Source: Methanobrevibacter ruminantium
Lineage (GTDB): Archaea > Methanobacteriota > Methanobacteria > Methanobacteriales > Methanobacteriaceae
Assembly (NCBI GenBank): GCA_004553595.1
Contig: SFKZ01000001.1
Coordinates: 124,001-188,000 of the forward strand
Direction: 5' to 3'
Length of the DNA: 64,000 nucleotides
The translations under genes and the position numbers were made by a program. The notes under the pieces were generated by a model. The model worked only from the letters and a program-made list of their open reading frames with translations. It was not told where the DNA came from and searched no databases. Positions 16,648 to 26,081 of the stretch are shown piece after piece. The number at the start of each line of letters is the position of its first letter. Within the stretch, counting starts at the first letter, position 1.

Positions 16648-16672
16648 GAATATAATTAAAATAATTATATTC
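16648..16672 (-). terminator. Terminator of the MFS gene
   Basis: GAATATAATTA (16648-16658), an AAA loop and TAATTATATTC (16662-16672) pair over 11 bp. On the minus strand the hairpin starts 3 nt after the stop and is followed by CCCTTTTTTCTTTTTTT. Confidence 0.7.
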
Positions 16673-16675
16673 TCT

Positions 16676-18067
16676 CTAAGTTGGCCTATCTGTATTGAAC
16701 TTATCTTTGGACCTTACACCAACCAATGAAGCAAATACAGCAAGGATACAAGCTACTGCACAGATTCCACAAATTATTTGAGATGCTTGAACGACCATTC
16801 CAGCATATTTGGTTGCAAGAGGCAAGGTTCCCATGACCCAAGCGAATACAAGGGTAAGAAGACCTAAACTCATGGTCTGACCAATTGTCCTCATGGTTGC
16901 TTGAGATGCTGATGCTGTTGGAGCGTCTTTTGGTGGAACTGAACTCATGATTGCATTCATGTTTGGACTTGAGAATAGACCCATACCGATACCTTGAAGC
17001 ACCATAGCTAAAATGACCAAGTAGATTGGAGTGTTTCCATTCAAGAATGTCAAAATCAACAGCGCTACGGTTGCAATTCCCATACCAATAGCTGCCAACT
17101 TTTGAGGATGTATCCTATCTGAAAGCTTACCTGAATTAGGAGCCATGATCGCCATGATAATAGGTGTGATAATCAAGATCATGCCAGCCATTTGAGCATC
17201 CCATCCCCTTACATACTGGAAGTGGTAATTCAATATTGTTGTAACTACCATAACTGCAATGTAACTGCATAAAGCTGCAATATTGGATGAAGTGAACTTC
17301 TTGTTTTTAAACAAGTTCATATTGAATACAGGAGATTTTTGCCTAAACTCATAAGCTCCAAATACAACCAATATGATAAGTCCAAGAATAGTCAAGATAA
17401 GACCAGTGCTTGTTGTTAAAGTTGTGAATCCATAAATGAACAATAAAATTCCTATTCCATATAAGATGGAACCTATTGTATCGATTTTATCGTTTTCATA
17501 TGTTTTCCATTCATCGGTAATTTTCCAAATCATAAGTGCAATACAGAGCACTAGGAATGGAATTACAAAGTAGAACATTGATCTCCATCCTAAGTTATGC
17601 ACCAGGAACCCGCAGATTACAGGAGACAATGAAGTTGCCAAGTAAACACCAGTTACAGTAAACCCTAAAGCCTTGCCTCTGTTTTGAGGTTTAACAGCTT
17701 GAACTACCATTGCCATAGCGGACACATTCAAGAATGCCACACCTGCACCTTGAAGCATACGGAAAATCAGGAATGATTCTGTTGAAAATGAAAGCACCGC
17801 ACCTATTGAAGCGAATAAGTAGAGCAATACTCCACCAAGCAGAGACTTCTTAACACCAAACTTACCTGATATCTGTCCTGCAGGAACTGTAAATACAGCA
17901 ACCACAAGGAAGAATATGGTAGGAACCCAATTCTGAATAACGTTATTCATTGCAAATTCTTGTGCAATAGCCGGAACACCTATAATGATTCCATTGGATA
18001 AGAAAACCGCAAAGAATGAAGTGATGAATGACACCGCTATTACTACAGTTTCTAAATCAAATTTCAT
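16676..18067 (-). CDS. MFS drug-efflux transporter, EmrB/QacA (DHA2) type
   Basis: A 463-residue membrane protein with about 14 hydrophobic segments. Motif A-like GQISGKFGVKKSLLGG lies between helices 2 and 3, and motif C-like GVYLATSLSPVICGFLVHNLGWRS is at helix 5; both are typical of proton-coupled 14-helix drug exporters. SFITSFFAVFLSNGIIIGVP forms helix 1. The substrate is unknown. A marR-type gene lies 57 bp upstream on the same strand, and the pair is a classic regulator plus efflux-pump operon. Shine-Dalgarno GAGGGATTG precedes the ATG, and a hairpin terminator follows the stop. Confidence 0.92.
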   Translation of the reverse strand: MKFDLETVVIAVSFITSFFAVFLSNGIIIGVPAIAQEFAMNNVIQNWVPTIFFLVVAVFTVPAGQISGKFGVKKSLLGGVLLYLFASIGAVLSFSTESFLIFRMLQGAGVAFLNVSAMAMVVQAVKPQNRGKALGFTVTGVYLATSLSPVICGFLVHNLGWRSMFYFVIPFLVLCIALMIWKITDEWKTYENDKIDTIGSILYGIGILLFIYGFTTLTTSTGLILTILGLIILVVFGAYEFRQKSPVFNMNLFKNKKFTSSNIAALCSYIAVMVVTTILNYHFQYVRGWDAQMAGMILIITPIIMAIMAPNSGKLSDRIHPQKLAAIGMGIATVALLILTFLNGNTPIYLVILAMVLQGIGMGLFSSPNMNAIMSSVPPKDAPTASASQATMRTIGQTMSLGLLTLVFAWVMGTLPLATKYAGMVVQASQIICGICAVACILAVFASLVGVRSKDKFNTDRPT

Positions 18068-18124
18068 AACAATCCCTCTTTTATATACGTAAATCGTGAA
18101 ATATATTATTAAATCTTTTAAAAA

Positions 18125-18574
18125 TTATAAATCCTCAACTAACCTCATGCCATTGATGGCTATTTCCTTAATTCTTTCAATGACTTCCCAATCTTCTTCT
18201 GTTATTCCCACTTCCTTTTCCCAGCCCTTAGATATTTGCCTAACCTTAGGAACCAATTCGTCACCTTTGGAAGTGGTCTTTAACATGTATTTTCTTCTGT
18301 TTTTCGGATTGACTTCCCTTTTAATGAATCCATCATCCTCTAATTTCTTTAAGGATTTGGCAATGTTTCCCTTGCTTTGACCAGACATTACCACCAAATC
18401 ATCCTGTGAAATGCAAGGGTTATCATAAATCATCATGATGTATCTCACTTCGTGACCTAAATCAAATTCAGCAATCTTTGACTTTAAGTATTTAAAATGA
18501 TTTTTAGATAGATTATGAATCCATGCAACTAAAGGAGAGCTATTCATTATACCCTGAAAGCTTTCACTTTCCAT
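18125..18574 (-). CDS. MarR family transcriptional regulator
   Basis: A 149-residue winged-helix regulator. The recognition region SQDDLVVMSGQSKGNIAKSL and the wing KREVNPKNRRKYMLKTTSKG are standard MarR features, and terminal helices form the dimer interface. It is the first gene of the operon with the MFS exporter and probably represses it until a small ligand binds. Upstream lies a TGTTTCA-TT-TGAAACA inverted repeat plus one more TGAAACA half-site, likely its own operator. AGGTGA precedes the ATG. Confidence 0.93.
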   Translation of the reverse strand: MESESFQGIMNSSPLVAWIHNLSKNHFKYLKSKIAEFDLGHEVRYIMMIYDNPCISQDDLVVMSGQSKGNIAKSLKKLEDDGFIKREVNPKNRRKYMLKTTSKGDELVPKVRQISKGWEKEVGITEEDWEVIERIKEIAINGMRLVEDL

Positions 18575-18644
18575 TATTTCACCTAATTTAAAAATTTAAC
18601 AAGTAATCACTTTCAAGATTATATTGTATTCTATATGATATAAA

Positions 18645-18675
18645 TGTTTCATTTGAAACAGTTAATAATGAAACA
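18645..18675 (-). promoter_or_regulatory. Probable MarR operator (TGTTTCA-N2-TGAAACA plus half-site)
   Basis: Perfect 7-bp arms at 18645-18651 and 18654-18660, and a further TGAAACA at 18669-18675. The sites lie about 70-100 bp before the marR start, just upstream of a TATA-like tract near 18620-18640. Such 16-18-bp palindromes are typical MarR sites; binding itself is inferred. Confidence 0.55.
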
Positions 18676-18787
18676 GTGAAAAAACTGGAAAACTGAAAAA
18701 AATAAAAAATAAGAAACAATAGCTAAGAGTAAAATTTTAAATCATGAAAATTAAATAAGAATATATAGAGAATTTTGGAGAATAATA

Positions 18788-19231
18788 ATGAAACTAGTCA
18801 TTCAAAGAGTAACAAATGCCAGCGTAGAGGTTGAAGGGGAAATCACAGGCCAAATTGATGAAGGATTAATGGTTTTAGTCGGCTTTGGTCAGAAAGACAC
18901 TGAAAAAGAAGTTGAATATTTAGCAAGAAAAATATGCAAACTCAGAATATTCCCTGATGATGAAGGTAGAATGAATAGGTCGGTGCAAGACATAGGCGGA
19001 AAACTTTTACTTGTTCCTCAATTTACATTATATGGAAAGACCAAAAAGAACAGGCCTTCATTCCATAAGGCATTGGCACCAGATGAAGCTACCAAATTAT
19101 TTGATTACTTTGTAGAAAAATGCAGTGAAGATGTCCCATGCGAAACTGGAGTCTTTGGAGCATTCATGAAAGTAAGCCTATTGAACAATGGTCCAGTTAC
19201 CATATTGCTTGAAAAAGAGTTTGAAGAATAA
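18788..19231 (+). CDS. dtd: D-aminoacyl-tRNA deacylase
   Basis: A 147-residue enzyme that hydrolyses D-amino acids (and glycine) wrongly attached to tRNA. The family motifs are present: VPQFTLYGKTKKNRPSFHKA (the SQ-motif region, here PQ) and NNGPVTILLE, which holds the cross-subunit Gly-cisPro dipeptide. The bacterial/eukaryotic-type DTD1 fold is of normal length. Many archaea use the unrelated DTD2, so a DTD1-type gene here is notable, although it occurs in other Methanobacteriales as far as I recall. TTGGAGA precedes the ATG. It is transcribed alone. Confidence 0.92.
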   Translation: MKLVIQRVTNASVEVEGEITGQIDEGLMVLVGFGQKDTEKEVEYLARKICKLRIFPDDEGRMNRSVQDIGGKLLLVPQFTLYGKTKKNRPSFHKALAPDEATKLFDYFVEKCSEDVPCETGVFGAFMKVSLLNNGPVTILLEKEFEE

Positions 19232-19304
19232 AAAATAAACAGTTAGTTTAATTTAAAAAAATAGCAATAATGCCATCTAGGCCTTAAATTTAAATCAAAG
19301 AATT

Positions 19305-20512
19305 TTATTGTATTTCAAGTGTTTTCATCATCAATAATGACTTGGAAACAGATCCTTTTTTAATCTTTCCATGAGGACTAAGGACTTCACAGGTTACAGC
19401 AGGAATTCCTTTCAAATTAACTTCGTCTTCTAAAGCTCCAGGATACTCCGCCCCCGACCTTTTATAAATTTTGTATTTGACTTTTGCATTTTTGGCAATA
19501 TATTTAGCGATTGCTGCACTTTTTTTAGTTGGCTTATATGATCCAAAAACAAGATTCCTGCCTGGCTTTCCACCTGGTCTTGTAGCATGAAAATCACCAT
19601 AATCATCACATTTGAACTTCTTGATTAGTTTGACTGTCTTATAGGAAGTGGTTCCTTTCTTATTAGCCTTTTTATTCAAGTGAACTCCTTTGTAATCCCT
19701 GACATTTGCTGCAGTTCCCTTAGGATTCATGAAAGGCATCACATAAACTGTTCCTTTAATGTAATGGGTCTCCAAATACTTAATCAATCTCATTGCAGCG
19801 ACTTGATAAGGTATCTCATTACCATGGCATCCTGATGTAATGAATACAACTTTTCCGTTTCCTCCCTTGAATTTTATTACAGGAGTGCCTGATTTTGCAA
19901 GTTTAATTATATTCCTTACAAGCGCAGATTTCGGAACATTTGCCTTAATCCTTTTATTCTTTAAGACATTAACTCCTGATTTCCATTTGTAATTGGTTAT
20001 TTTATAGTGATTCTTTACAATGCAGTAGTTTTTTCCGGAAATGCCGCTTGCATTATCATTGATTGCATATTTTCCTGCATTCAAGTTAAGATAAACATAA
20101 GCTATTCCACTGGCATTTGTGTAACGATTATATGTTTTTCCAGAAACCTTAAAAGTCACTAATCTATGATTAATAGCTTTTCCTTCATTATTCAGTACTT
20201 TAACAGAGAATTTGGCCTTTTTCCATATTGTGAACTGATATTTTTAGTGGATGAAAACTTATAATGGCCTTTTGAAGAATCAATGGTTGTATTGTTGCTT
20301 GCATTCCCTGTGGAATTGCCAGTAGCATCCAAAGAAATATCTGAATTAGCACTATCATTAGAGATTTCAGAAGTTTCAATTGATTGCTCCCCACTAACGA
20401 CTTCCATACTTTCATTAGAATCATCAGAACATATCTCTTCAGCACTAACTGAAGACACCAATAAAAATAAGCTAATTCCGAATAATGCCAATGCTAAAAA
20501 TAGTTTATTCAT
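19305..20512 (-). pseudogene. Secreted M14-like (AstE/ASPA) protein, frameshifted
   Basis: Two frames together encode one protein. From ATG 20512: a signal peptide (LFLALALFGISLFLLVSSVSA), then a Ser/Asn-rich linker. After T5 at 20241-20245 the product continues only in another frame: FTIWKKAKFSVKVLNNEGKA, an Ig-like segment (TFKVSGKTYNRYTNASGIAY) and a zinc carboxypeptidase-like domain. In that domain ITSGCHGNEIP supplies the His and Glu ligands, GDFHATRPGG the second His and TCEVLSPHG the catalytic Glu. One more T in the run (plus strand) would restore a single frame of about 400 residues. The unshifted product stops at 20192. The possible explanations are a sequencing error, a recent pseudogene, or slippage at the run. 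AGGGTTTTTG precedes the ATG. The target is unknown; it may act on cell-surface peptides. Confidence 0.8.
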
Positions 20513-20553
20513 ACAAAAACCCTTAATCCATTAAAATATAATCCATAAAAAAA

Positions 20554-21633
20554 TTATTTCTTTATTTTTTCCATTAATCCTGACTTACGAGCATAATGGA
20601 ATAAGTAGAGTTGAGCATAACCTGCATAATCTCCAAAGTGCTCAATTCCAAAATCTCTTGTCTTATCTGCAGAAATCTCCTCTCCATCAAAGTATAAATG
20701 GGAAACGATTCTTTTAATCCAGACATCAGAGGGAAATGCCTCTTTGAAACCGAATCCATACAATAAAATGCAATCTGCAACTTTAGGGCCTACACCCGGC
20801 ATCTTTAAGATTAAATCAAATGCCTCATCATAATTCATATTAAAAATATCATTCAAATCCATTTCATCAAGAATCATTTGACTTGCCTTTTTCATATAAG
20901 GTGCCCTATAGCCAACACCACATGCCTTTAAATTATGAGTATAGCAATCTATTTCATAGCTATGCCCATCTGCATCAGCTTCCTCTATTGGAGTTTCATA
21001 AAAGTCCCGGAATTGATTTGGATTTGGGAATCCATAAAAAATTCCACTATCGAACTCAACTTTTTCACCCCAATTGCGCTTTATCTTATCAATTGATTTT
21101 GTCCAGCGTGCAATTGAATTGTTTGCAGAACATATTGAAGATATAATGCATTCAAATGGATCTTTTGCAATGAACAATCTCAAGCCATTACAGAAATCTA
21201 CAGAAGGAGCTAATTTCTCATCATCCAATAGGAATTCATAGAATTTTTCCAAGTCAAAATCCAAGTCATAGATTTTGGTCAATTCCTTTTTGATTTCATT
21301 TTCGATGGTTTTGATTTCATTATTTGATAAATTATTTTTATCAAAAATATTAGAAAATTGACGATTTCCTACTTTTTTAGGAAACTCATATAGATAAGAA
21401 AATTCATTAAAATCGTATCTATCTTGTGATAGCTTTAAAAGAATTGGAAGGTTATTTAAATTAATAGTTTCATCAGTAAGTTCATTAATAATTAAAGGAA
21501 CTTTTAAGTAAATTAATTCATTAAACTCATCCGTATCTCCAACTGAATTATGTTTCCATGGAGACTGAGAAGTTTGACCTGACTCTTGGGTCAACTTAAT
21601 ATTGATTAATGAATTGAATTGAAAACTAGACAT
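20554..21633 (-). CDS. Ogg1-like HhH-GPD DNA glycosylase/AP lyase
   Basis: A 359-residue base-excision repair enzyme. Residues about 265-300 hold the helix-hairpin-helix KMPGVGPKVADCILLYGFGF with the catalytic lysine in GVGPKVADC, and PSDVWIKR supplies the catalytic aspartate. The 160-residue N-terminal region resembles the OGG N-domain but is poorly conserved. The family removes 8-oxoguanine opposite cytosine and can nick the abasic site. A GTGGTGG ribosome site precedes the ATG. It lies downstream of hisF on the same strand with a 43-bp spacer, so co-transcription is possible. AlkA-type specificity cannot be excluded from sequence alone. Confidence 0.85.
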   Translation of the reverse strand: MSSFQFNSLINIKLTQESGQTSQSPWKHNSVGDTDEFNELIYLKVPLIINELTDETINLNNLPILLKLSQDRYDFNEFSYLYEFPKKVGNRQFSNIFDKNNLSNNEIKTIENEIKKELTKIYDLDFDLEKFYEFLLDDEKLAPSVDFCNGLRLFIAKDPFECIISSICSANNSIARWTKSIDKIKRNWGEKVEFDSGIFYGFPNPNQFRDFYETPIEEADADGHSYEIDCYTHNLKACGVGYRAPYMKKASQMILDEMDLNDIFNMNYDEAFDLILKMPGVGPKVADCILLYGFGFKEAFPSDVWIKRIVSHLYFDGEEISADKTRDFGIEHFGDYAGYAQLYLFHYARKSGLMEKIKK

Positions 21634-21676
21634 GCCACCACTATCTTAAATCATTATCTTAAAAATGTTATGTAAA

Positions 21677-22510
21677 CTAGAAAGTTTCCCTAATTGGAAT
21701 TCCCTTTTCTTTCAAGAACTTTTTAACTACTGGAACTGGATACTCATCAAAGTGGAAAATACTTGCTGCGAGCGCTGCACTTGCGTCAGCTATTTCAAAA
21801 GCTTCAAGGATGTGCTGCGGATTACCTACACCTCCAGATGCAATTACTGGAATGTCCACATTATCGTTGATTGCTTTTGTAAGGACAAGATCATATCCGT
21901 CCTTGGTTCCGTCTCCATCCATTGAAGTGAGAAGAACTTCACCTGCACCTCTATCTTGACATTCCTGAGCCCAAGCTATGGCATCCATGCCAGTGAACTC
22001 CCTTCCACCATAGATACTGCAATCAAACCATACTTCACCTTGGTCTGTATCTACAATGGTCTTGCCTTTAGCAGCTTCCTTGTCTTCTTCAACATATCTT
22101 CTTTTAGCATCAATTCCTATTACAACCGCTTGAGAACCTACAACCTTAGATGCATCTGTCAATAGCTGAGGATTGTGAATGGCTGCAGTGTTTGTAGAGC
22201 ATTTGTCTGCACCTGCCTTAAGCATGCGAGTGTAATCATCTACCTTTCTTATTCCTCCACCTACACAAATTGGAATGAATACGTTTTCAGTTAATCTTTC
22301 TATAACATCCACCATTGTTCCTCTGCGTTCATGGGAAGCGGTGATGTCCAAGATTACAATCTCATCTGCTCCATCTTCATAATATTTGGTAGCAAGCTCT
22401 ACTGGATTTCCAGCATAACGGATTTGTTTAAATTCAACTCCCTTAACCACTCTGCCTTCCGGAACATGCAGGTCACAGTCTAAACAAGGAATAATTCTTT
22501 TAGTAAGCAT
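21677..22510 (-). CDS. hisF: Imidazole glycerol phosphate synthase cyclase subunit
   Basis: A 277-residue TIM barrel that, with the glutaminase HisH, converts PRFAR and ammonia to imidazole glycerol phosphate and AICAR in histidine synthesis. The catalytic aspartates are in IIPCLDCDLH and LLTSMDGDGTKDGYD; the phosphate sites are CVGGGIRKVDDY and VIASGGVGNPQH. The frame extends to GTG 22519, but GTGATT there is the ribosome site for the ATG at 22510. hisH is not in the window. The codon pattern matches its neighbours. Confidence 0.96.
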   Translation of the reverse strand: MLTKRIIPCLDCDLHVPEGRVVKGVEFKQIRYAGNPVELATKYYEDGADEIVILDITASHERRGTMVDVIERLTENVFIPICVGGGIRKVDDYTRMLKAGADKCSTNTAAIHNPQLLTDASKVVGSQAVVIGIDAKRRYVEEDKEAAKGKTIVDTDQGEVWFDCSIYGGREFTGMDAIAWAQECQDRGAGEVLLTSMDGDGTKDGYDLVLTKAINDNVDIPVIASGGVGNPQHILEAFEIADASAALAASIFHFDEYPVPVVKKFLKEKGIPIRETF

Positions 22511-22775
22511 GATAATCACAAATGTTAAAAATTCTAATTAAATTATATTTCATTTTAATAAATTTATTTAGTTAAATTTTATTAAATTATTAAAAATTCT
22601 ATCTAACACTATTTTTATTTAATATAATTAATATTTTTAACTAAAAATAAAAATTTATTGTTAATAAAAACTAAAATTTTAAAAAAGATAATAAATAAAC
22701 TAATATAGTAGATTAATAATGTTATTGAATAAATCAAATTATTAATCTAAAATGAAATAATAAACTGTTTCTTTT

Positions 22776-22851
<76 letters not shown>

Positions 22852-22924
22852 TTTAAAAAAAAATAGCTATTTTTAAAAAATATTAAAAAAAAATAATATA
22901 AGAAACCATAGAAAGTCAAATTAA

Positions 22925-23095
22925 TTATTCTATTGATTCTAAAATCAACTTTCCCTCATTAAAGAATACAATGTCTAATCCTTTTTCTATACATGCCTCT
23001 AGAATATCTTCCAATTTTTCATATCTGGCAAGTACTGTTGCATCATAATGAGTACTGTCTATTTTTATTAGTTTATAACCTAATACTTCCATCAT
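22925..23095 (-). CDS. Small hypothetical protein (56 residues)
   Basis: A short gene with a good ribosome site (GGTGAT just before ATG 23095; a second ATG follows at 23092). The product starts MMEVLGYKLIKIDSTHYDA and continues with VLARYEKLEDILEACIEKGL and DIVFFNEGKLILESIE. The predicted fold is beta-alpha-beta, mildly acidic and soluble, with one cysteine and no membrane segment. I do not recognise the family. It sits between tRNA-Arg and the peptidase gene on the minus strand, with 66 bp to the latter. Confidence 0.72.
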   Translation of the reverse strand: MMEVLGYKLIKIDSTHYDATVLARYEKLEDILEACIEKGLDIVFFNEGKLILESIE

Positions 23096-23161
23096 ATCAC
23101 CAAAATTCTTTATACTTTTAATAGTATTGGTTTATATAAATGTTCTCTTTCTATTTTTCAA

Positions 23162-23857
23162 TTATTGCTCTTCATTCAACAATTTCTTTATCTCTCTCCA
23201 GTTTGGACAGAAATTGTCCATAAGTGCCTTGAATCTTGGCCCATGATTGAATTCAATCAAGTGGCACAATTCATGAATCAATACGTATTCTGTGCAGATT
23301 GGCGGTTTTTTAGCCAATTTTATGTTTAAGGTAACTCTCTTATCCTTCCTGCAGTTTCCCCAATTCTTCATGTTTCTGATTTTAACTTCCTTTGGTTCCT
23401 TTCCAACAAAATAAGTGCACTTTTCAAGGAAATAGTCCAGATTTCTGTTCATTTCATCCCTATAAAGTTCAAATAATATCTTTTCTCTTTGCTTTATATT
23501 GGACCTTTTAGGAACTGGAAGATAAATTATTGACTTATCACTGTCATAAAAAGCTTTTTTAGCATCTTCATTGCTAATTAATTGAAGAGTGTATGGCTCC
23601 CCCCAAATATAGTGGGTTTCCCCATCCTTATATTTCACTTTAGGTTTCGATGGGTTTTCAAGCATCCTTGCCCTTGTATCCTTAATCCAATCTATTCTTG
23701 ACAATACAAAATCAGTTATGGCTTCATCGGATAAACTCATTGGAGAAGAAACCTTAACAGTGCCATCAGGCTTGATTCGAAGGTATAGGTTCTTTATATT
23801 CTTCCTCTCTAGAATTATAGGAATTCCTTCAATTTCAATTTCTTCTCTTAATACCAT
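23162..23857 (-). CDS. YgjP-like metal-dependent hydrolase
   Basis: A 231-residue protein with the zincin motif YVLIHELCHLIEFNHGPRF (HELCH about 60 residues from the C terminus) and the preceding NWGNCRKDKRVTLN strand, both hallmarks of the YgjP/DUF45 family. The frame opens at ATG 23884, overlapping the helicase stop by 3 nt, but AGTGAT before ATG 23857 makes that the better start. Members are found next to restriction or helicase genes in many genomes; their substrate is unknown. The layout after the helicase suggests translational coupling. Confidence 0.87.
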   Translation of the reverse strand: MVLREEIEIEGIPIILERKNIKNLYLRIKPDGTVKVSSPMSLSDEAITDFVLSRIDWIKDTRARMLENPSKPKVKYKDGETHYIWGEPYTLQLISNEDAKKAFYDSDKSIIYLPVPKRSNIKQREKILFELYRDEMNRNLDYFLEKCTYFVGKEPKEVKIRNMKNWGNCRKDKRVTLNIKLAKKPPICTEYVLIHELCHLIEFNHGPRFKALMDNFCPNWREIKKLLNEEQ

Positions 23858-23880
23858 ATTATCACTTAAAAAAGAGAAAA

Positions 23881-25824
23881 TCATATTATTTTATCATCAT
23901 TGATTACAATAGCTTCCTTAAAGAAATCCGGAATCAATGACTTGTACAATGGACTTTTAAGGAGCATTTGGATATCTGAATCAAGGATATAAGTTACACA
24001 TGAATCGTCATCTGCTCTCATTCCTCTACCATAAGTCTGCACTAAAGTCATTGCAGTCTTATATGCATACCATCTTTGGTCCTTTTTCATTCTCATATTG
24101 ATTTGCTTATCACCAAGGTATGGGAACGGTATCTTATAGATTATCTGGAATCTGCATTTGTCATAAGGCAAGTCAACCCCTTCACTCATGGATGGGCTAA
24201 CAAGAACCAATGGATTTTCATCCTCTTCAAAGAATTGCAAGACCCTTTCCCTATTGTTGGTTCCATGTGCAATCAATCTGTTGTTGTATAGGTTATTGAT
24301 GATGTACTGTTGGCACTTATAGCTGTGGGTATGGATCAAACCCTTTTCCCCTTCATGCCTTTTCAATATTTTCTGCATTATTTCAATGGATTTTGGAGCA
24401 GATTGCTTTACTCTATTTTTAGACATCTTTCCAGCTAAATTCAATTCAATTGGCCTTTTTTCAACAGAGAAGGGACTATCAACTTGAATATGATAAACGT
24501 CACGAGGATCGAGCCCTAACCATTTTGAAAACATTTTATGAGATAATATTGTAGCGCTTAAGAAGATTACAACATCACCATGCTTGAATAGATAATCTTC
24601 AGCATAATGATTTACTCTTAGTGGCTTGAATGATACCCCATGCTCATCTGCATCAATCACCCAATTTCCCGGTTCCTTTTCAAGATTTGTTTTAAGAGCC
24701 TTTAATTTTCTTATAGTGGAGTTGATCCTATCTGCATTATTAGTTGGCAAATCCTTTATTTCAATATCTGAGTAATGGCCTTGAATTGCATCAATTTCCA
24801 TTATCCATTCGCCTTTTTCAGCACTTTTCAGAGTTTGCGGACTTATGACTTTCTTGATGTCCTTTTCAAGCTGGCGATTGTATAAATTAATCTCCATTGT
24901 TCTCATTAACTTGTCTTCAATGTTATGTGCCTCGTCAAGAATCAATAGGCTTCTTTTTCCGAAGTGCTTTACATAATTCAATTCCAATATGGCATAGTCA
25001 TAATTCATCAAGGTTATTGGGGAATTGATTGCATTTGCCTTTTGTTGCCAGTATTTACAGTGATCAGTTGTTTGGAAGAAGACATCACTTCCAAAGGAAT
25101 CCTGGAAAGCCAATTCTCCAGTTAATGTTGGATTTTTGCTTATTCCATAAGGACAGAAGAACTTAGAGGATTTTGGTGCTGTTTTACAAGCCCCCATATC
25201 ACAGGTAACTTCAAATCCATCCTTTAAACAGTCAAAGTTGCCTCTTCCCTTTACAAGAGGAAAATCAAACTCATCTGCATATTGCTTTTGAAGCTGCTTT
25301 GTCATTGTCAAAATATATGCAGATTCATACATACGGGCCAATGTGGAGGCAATAGCTGATTTTCCTGTTCCGGTACCTGCTTCCAAGATGATGTATTTGT
25401 ATCCTTTTGAAATTGCCTCTTCAATATCTGCAATAATCTCCAGTTGGCCTTCCCTTGGCTGTTCAAATGGAAAATTCTCGATTATCTGTTCTGGAATTTC
25501 AGGATATTCCTCTTTTAATTTATCAATAACATCTTGAGGAAGATCATGCTCTGCAATATCATAAATCTCTGCATTAGGAACATCCAAATCCTCACTAACA
25601 GTTAGAGGTTTACGATTTTCATATTGATAAATCCCTTTAGCACCTGTAGATTTTTTATTGCTTGAAGAAGAGCTTTTGGAATTATTAGGATTACTGAAAA
25701 AAGTGCCCCCTTTCTTCTTTTCCTTTTTCACATAAGGCTTTTTTGTTCTATCTGCAACGTATTTTCCACATACGCAATTTTTCTTAAGCATCCCACAATT
25801 GGGACAAAATAATGAGTCTGACAT
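23881..25824 (-). CDS. XPD/DinG-type ATP-dependent DNA helicase
   Basis: A 647-residue superfamily 2 helicase. A zinc-ribbon head (CPNCGMLKKNCVCGKY) and a basic low-complexity linker precede the motor. Walker A is EAGTGTGKSAIAS (about residue 148), Walker B LLILDEAHNIEDK, motif III-like FLSATIL and motif VI QTYGRGMRADDDS. Between motifs Ia and II four cysteines (FDCLKDGFEVTCDMGACKTA, then FFCPYG) match the 4Fe-4S site of XPD and DinG. It probably unwinds DNA 5'-to-3' in repair; the exact job is unknown. No ribosome site is present, and TTTATATA (25847-25854) is centred 26 bp before the ATG, so the mRNA is likely leaderless. Confidence 0.92.
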   Translation of the reverse strand: MSDSLFCPNCGMLKKNCVCGKYVADRTKKPYVKKEKKKGGTFFSNPNNSKSSSSSNKKSTGAKGIYQYENRKPLTVSEDLDVPNAEIYDIAEHDLPQDVIDKLKEEYPEIPEQIIENFPFEQPREGQLEIIADIEEAISKGYKYIILEAGTGTGKSAIASTLARMYESAYILTMTKQLQKQYADEFDFPLVKGRGNFDCLKDGFEVTCDMGACKTAPKSSKFFCPYGISKNPTLTGELAFQDSFGSDVFFQTTDHCKYWQQKANAINSPITLMNYDYAILELNYVKHFGKRSLLILDEAHNIEDKLMRTMEINLYNRQLEKDIKKVISPQTLKSAEKGEWIMEIDAIQGHYSDIEIKDLPTNNADRINSTIRKLKALKTNLEKEPGNWVIDADEHGVSFKPLRVNHYAEDYLFKHGDVVIFLSATILSHKMFSKWLGLDPRDVYHIQVDSPFSVEKRPIELNLAGKMSKNRVKQSAPKSIEIMQKILKRHEGEKGLIHTHSYKCQQYIINNLYNNRLIAHGTNNRERVLQFFEEDENPLVLVSPSMSEGVDLPYDKCRFQIIYKIPFPYLGDKQINMRMKKDQRWYAYKTAMTLVQTYGRGMRADDDSCVTYILDSDIQMLLKSPLYKSLIPDFFKEAIVINDDKII

Positions 25825-25846
25825 TACAATTATATTAGGATTAAGT

Positions 25847-25854
25847 TATATAAA
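25847..25854 (-). promoter_or_regulatory. TATA box of the helicase gene
   Basis: A consensus TTTATATA on the minus strand, centred 26 bp upstream of the ATG with no Shine-Dalgarno sequence between, predicts transcription to start at or within 2 nt of the start codon. Confidence 0.6.
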
Positions 25855-26055
25855 AAGGTTTTAGAAAGAGCGAGTGAAAGGTAATATTTATTATAAAAAA
25901 TTGATTTTAAGTTGTTATATCTGTTTTTAAATGCAATATTCCAATCAAATCGAAAAATTATAATTAAAATAGAAGAATCAGTGAAAATAGAAAAAATAAA
26001 ATGAAAAAATAAAAACAGCAGAAAAATGTAAACTGAATGAAAAAAATAAAAAAAT

Positions 26056-26081
26056 AATAATTAATTAAAAAATTAATTATT
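26056..26081 (-). terminator. A/T-only terminator of msvR
   Basis: AATAATTAATT (26056-26066), an AAAA loop and AATTAATTATT (26071-26081) form an 11-bp stem abutting the msvR stop codon, followed on the minus strand by TATTTTTTTATTTTTTT. Confidence 0.6.

Noticed and set aside
20200..20445. 81-codon third frame in the secreted M14-like gene
   Set aside because: It is a shadow of the signal-peptide and linker region; the composition is not protein-like and it reaches a stop in the Ig-like part.
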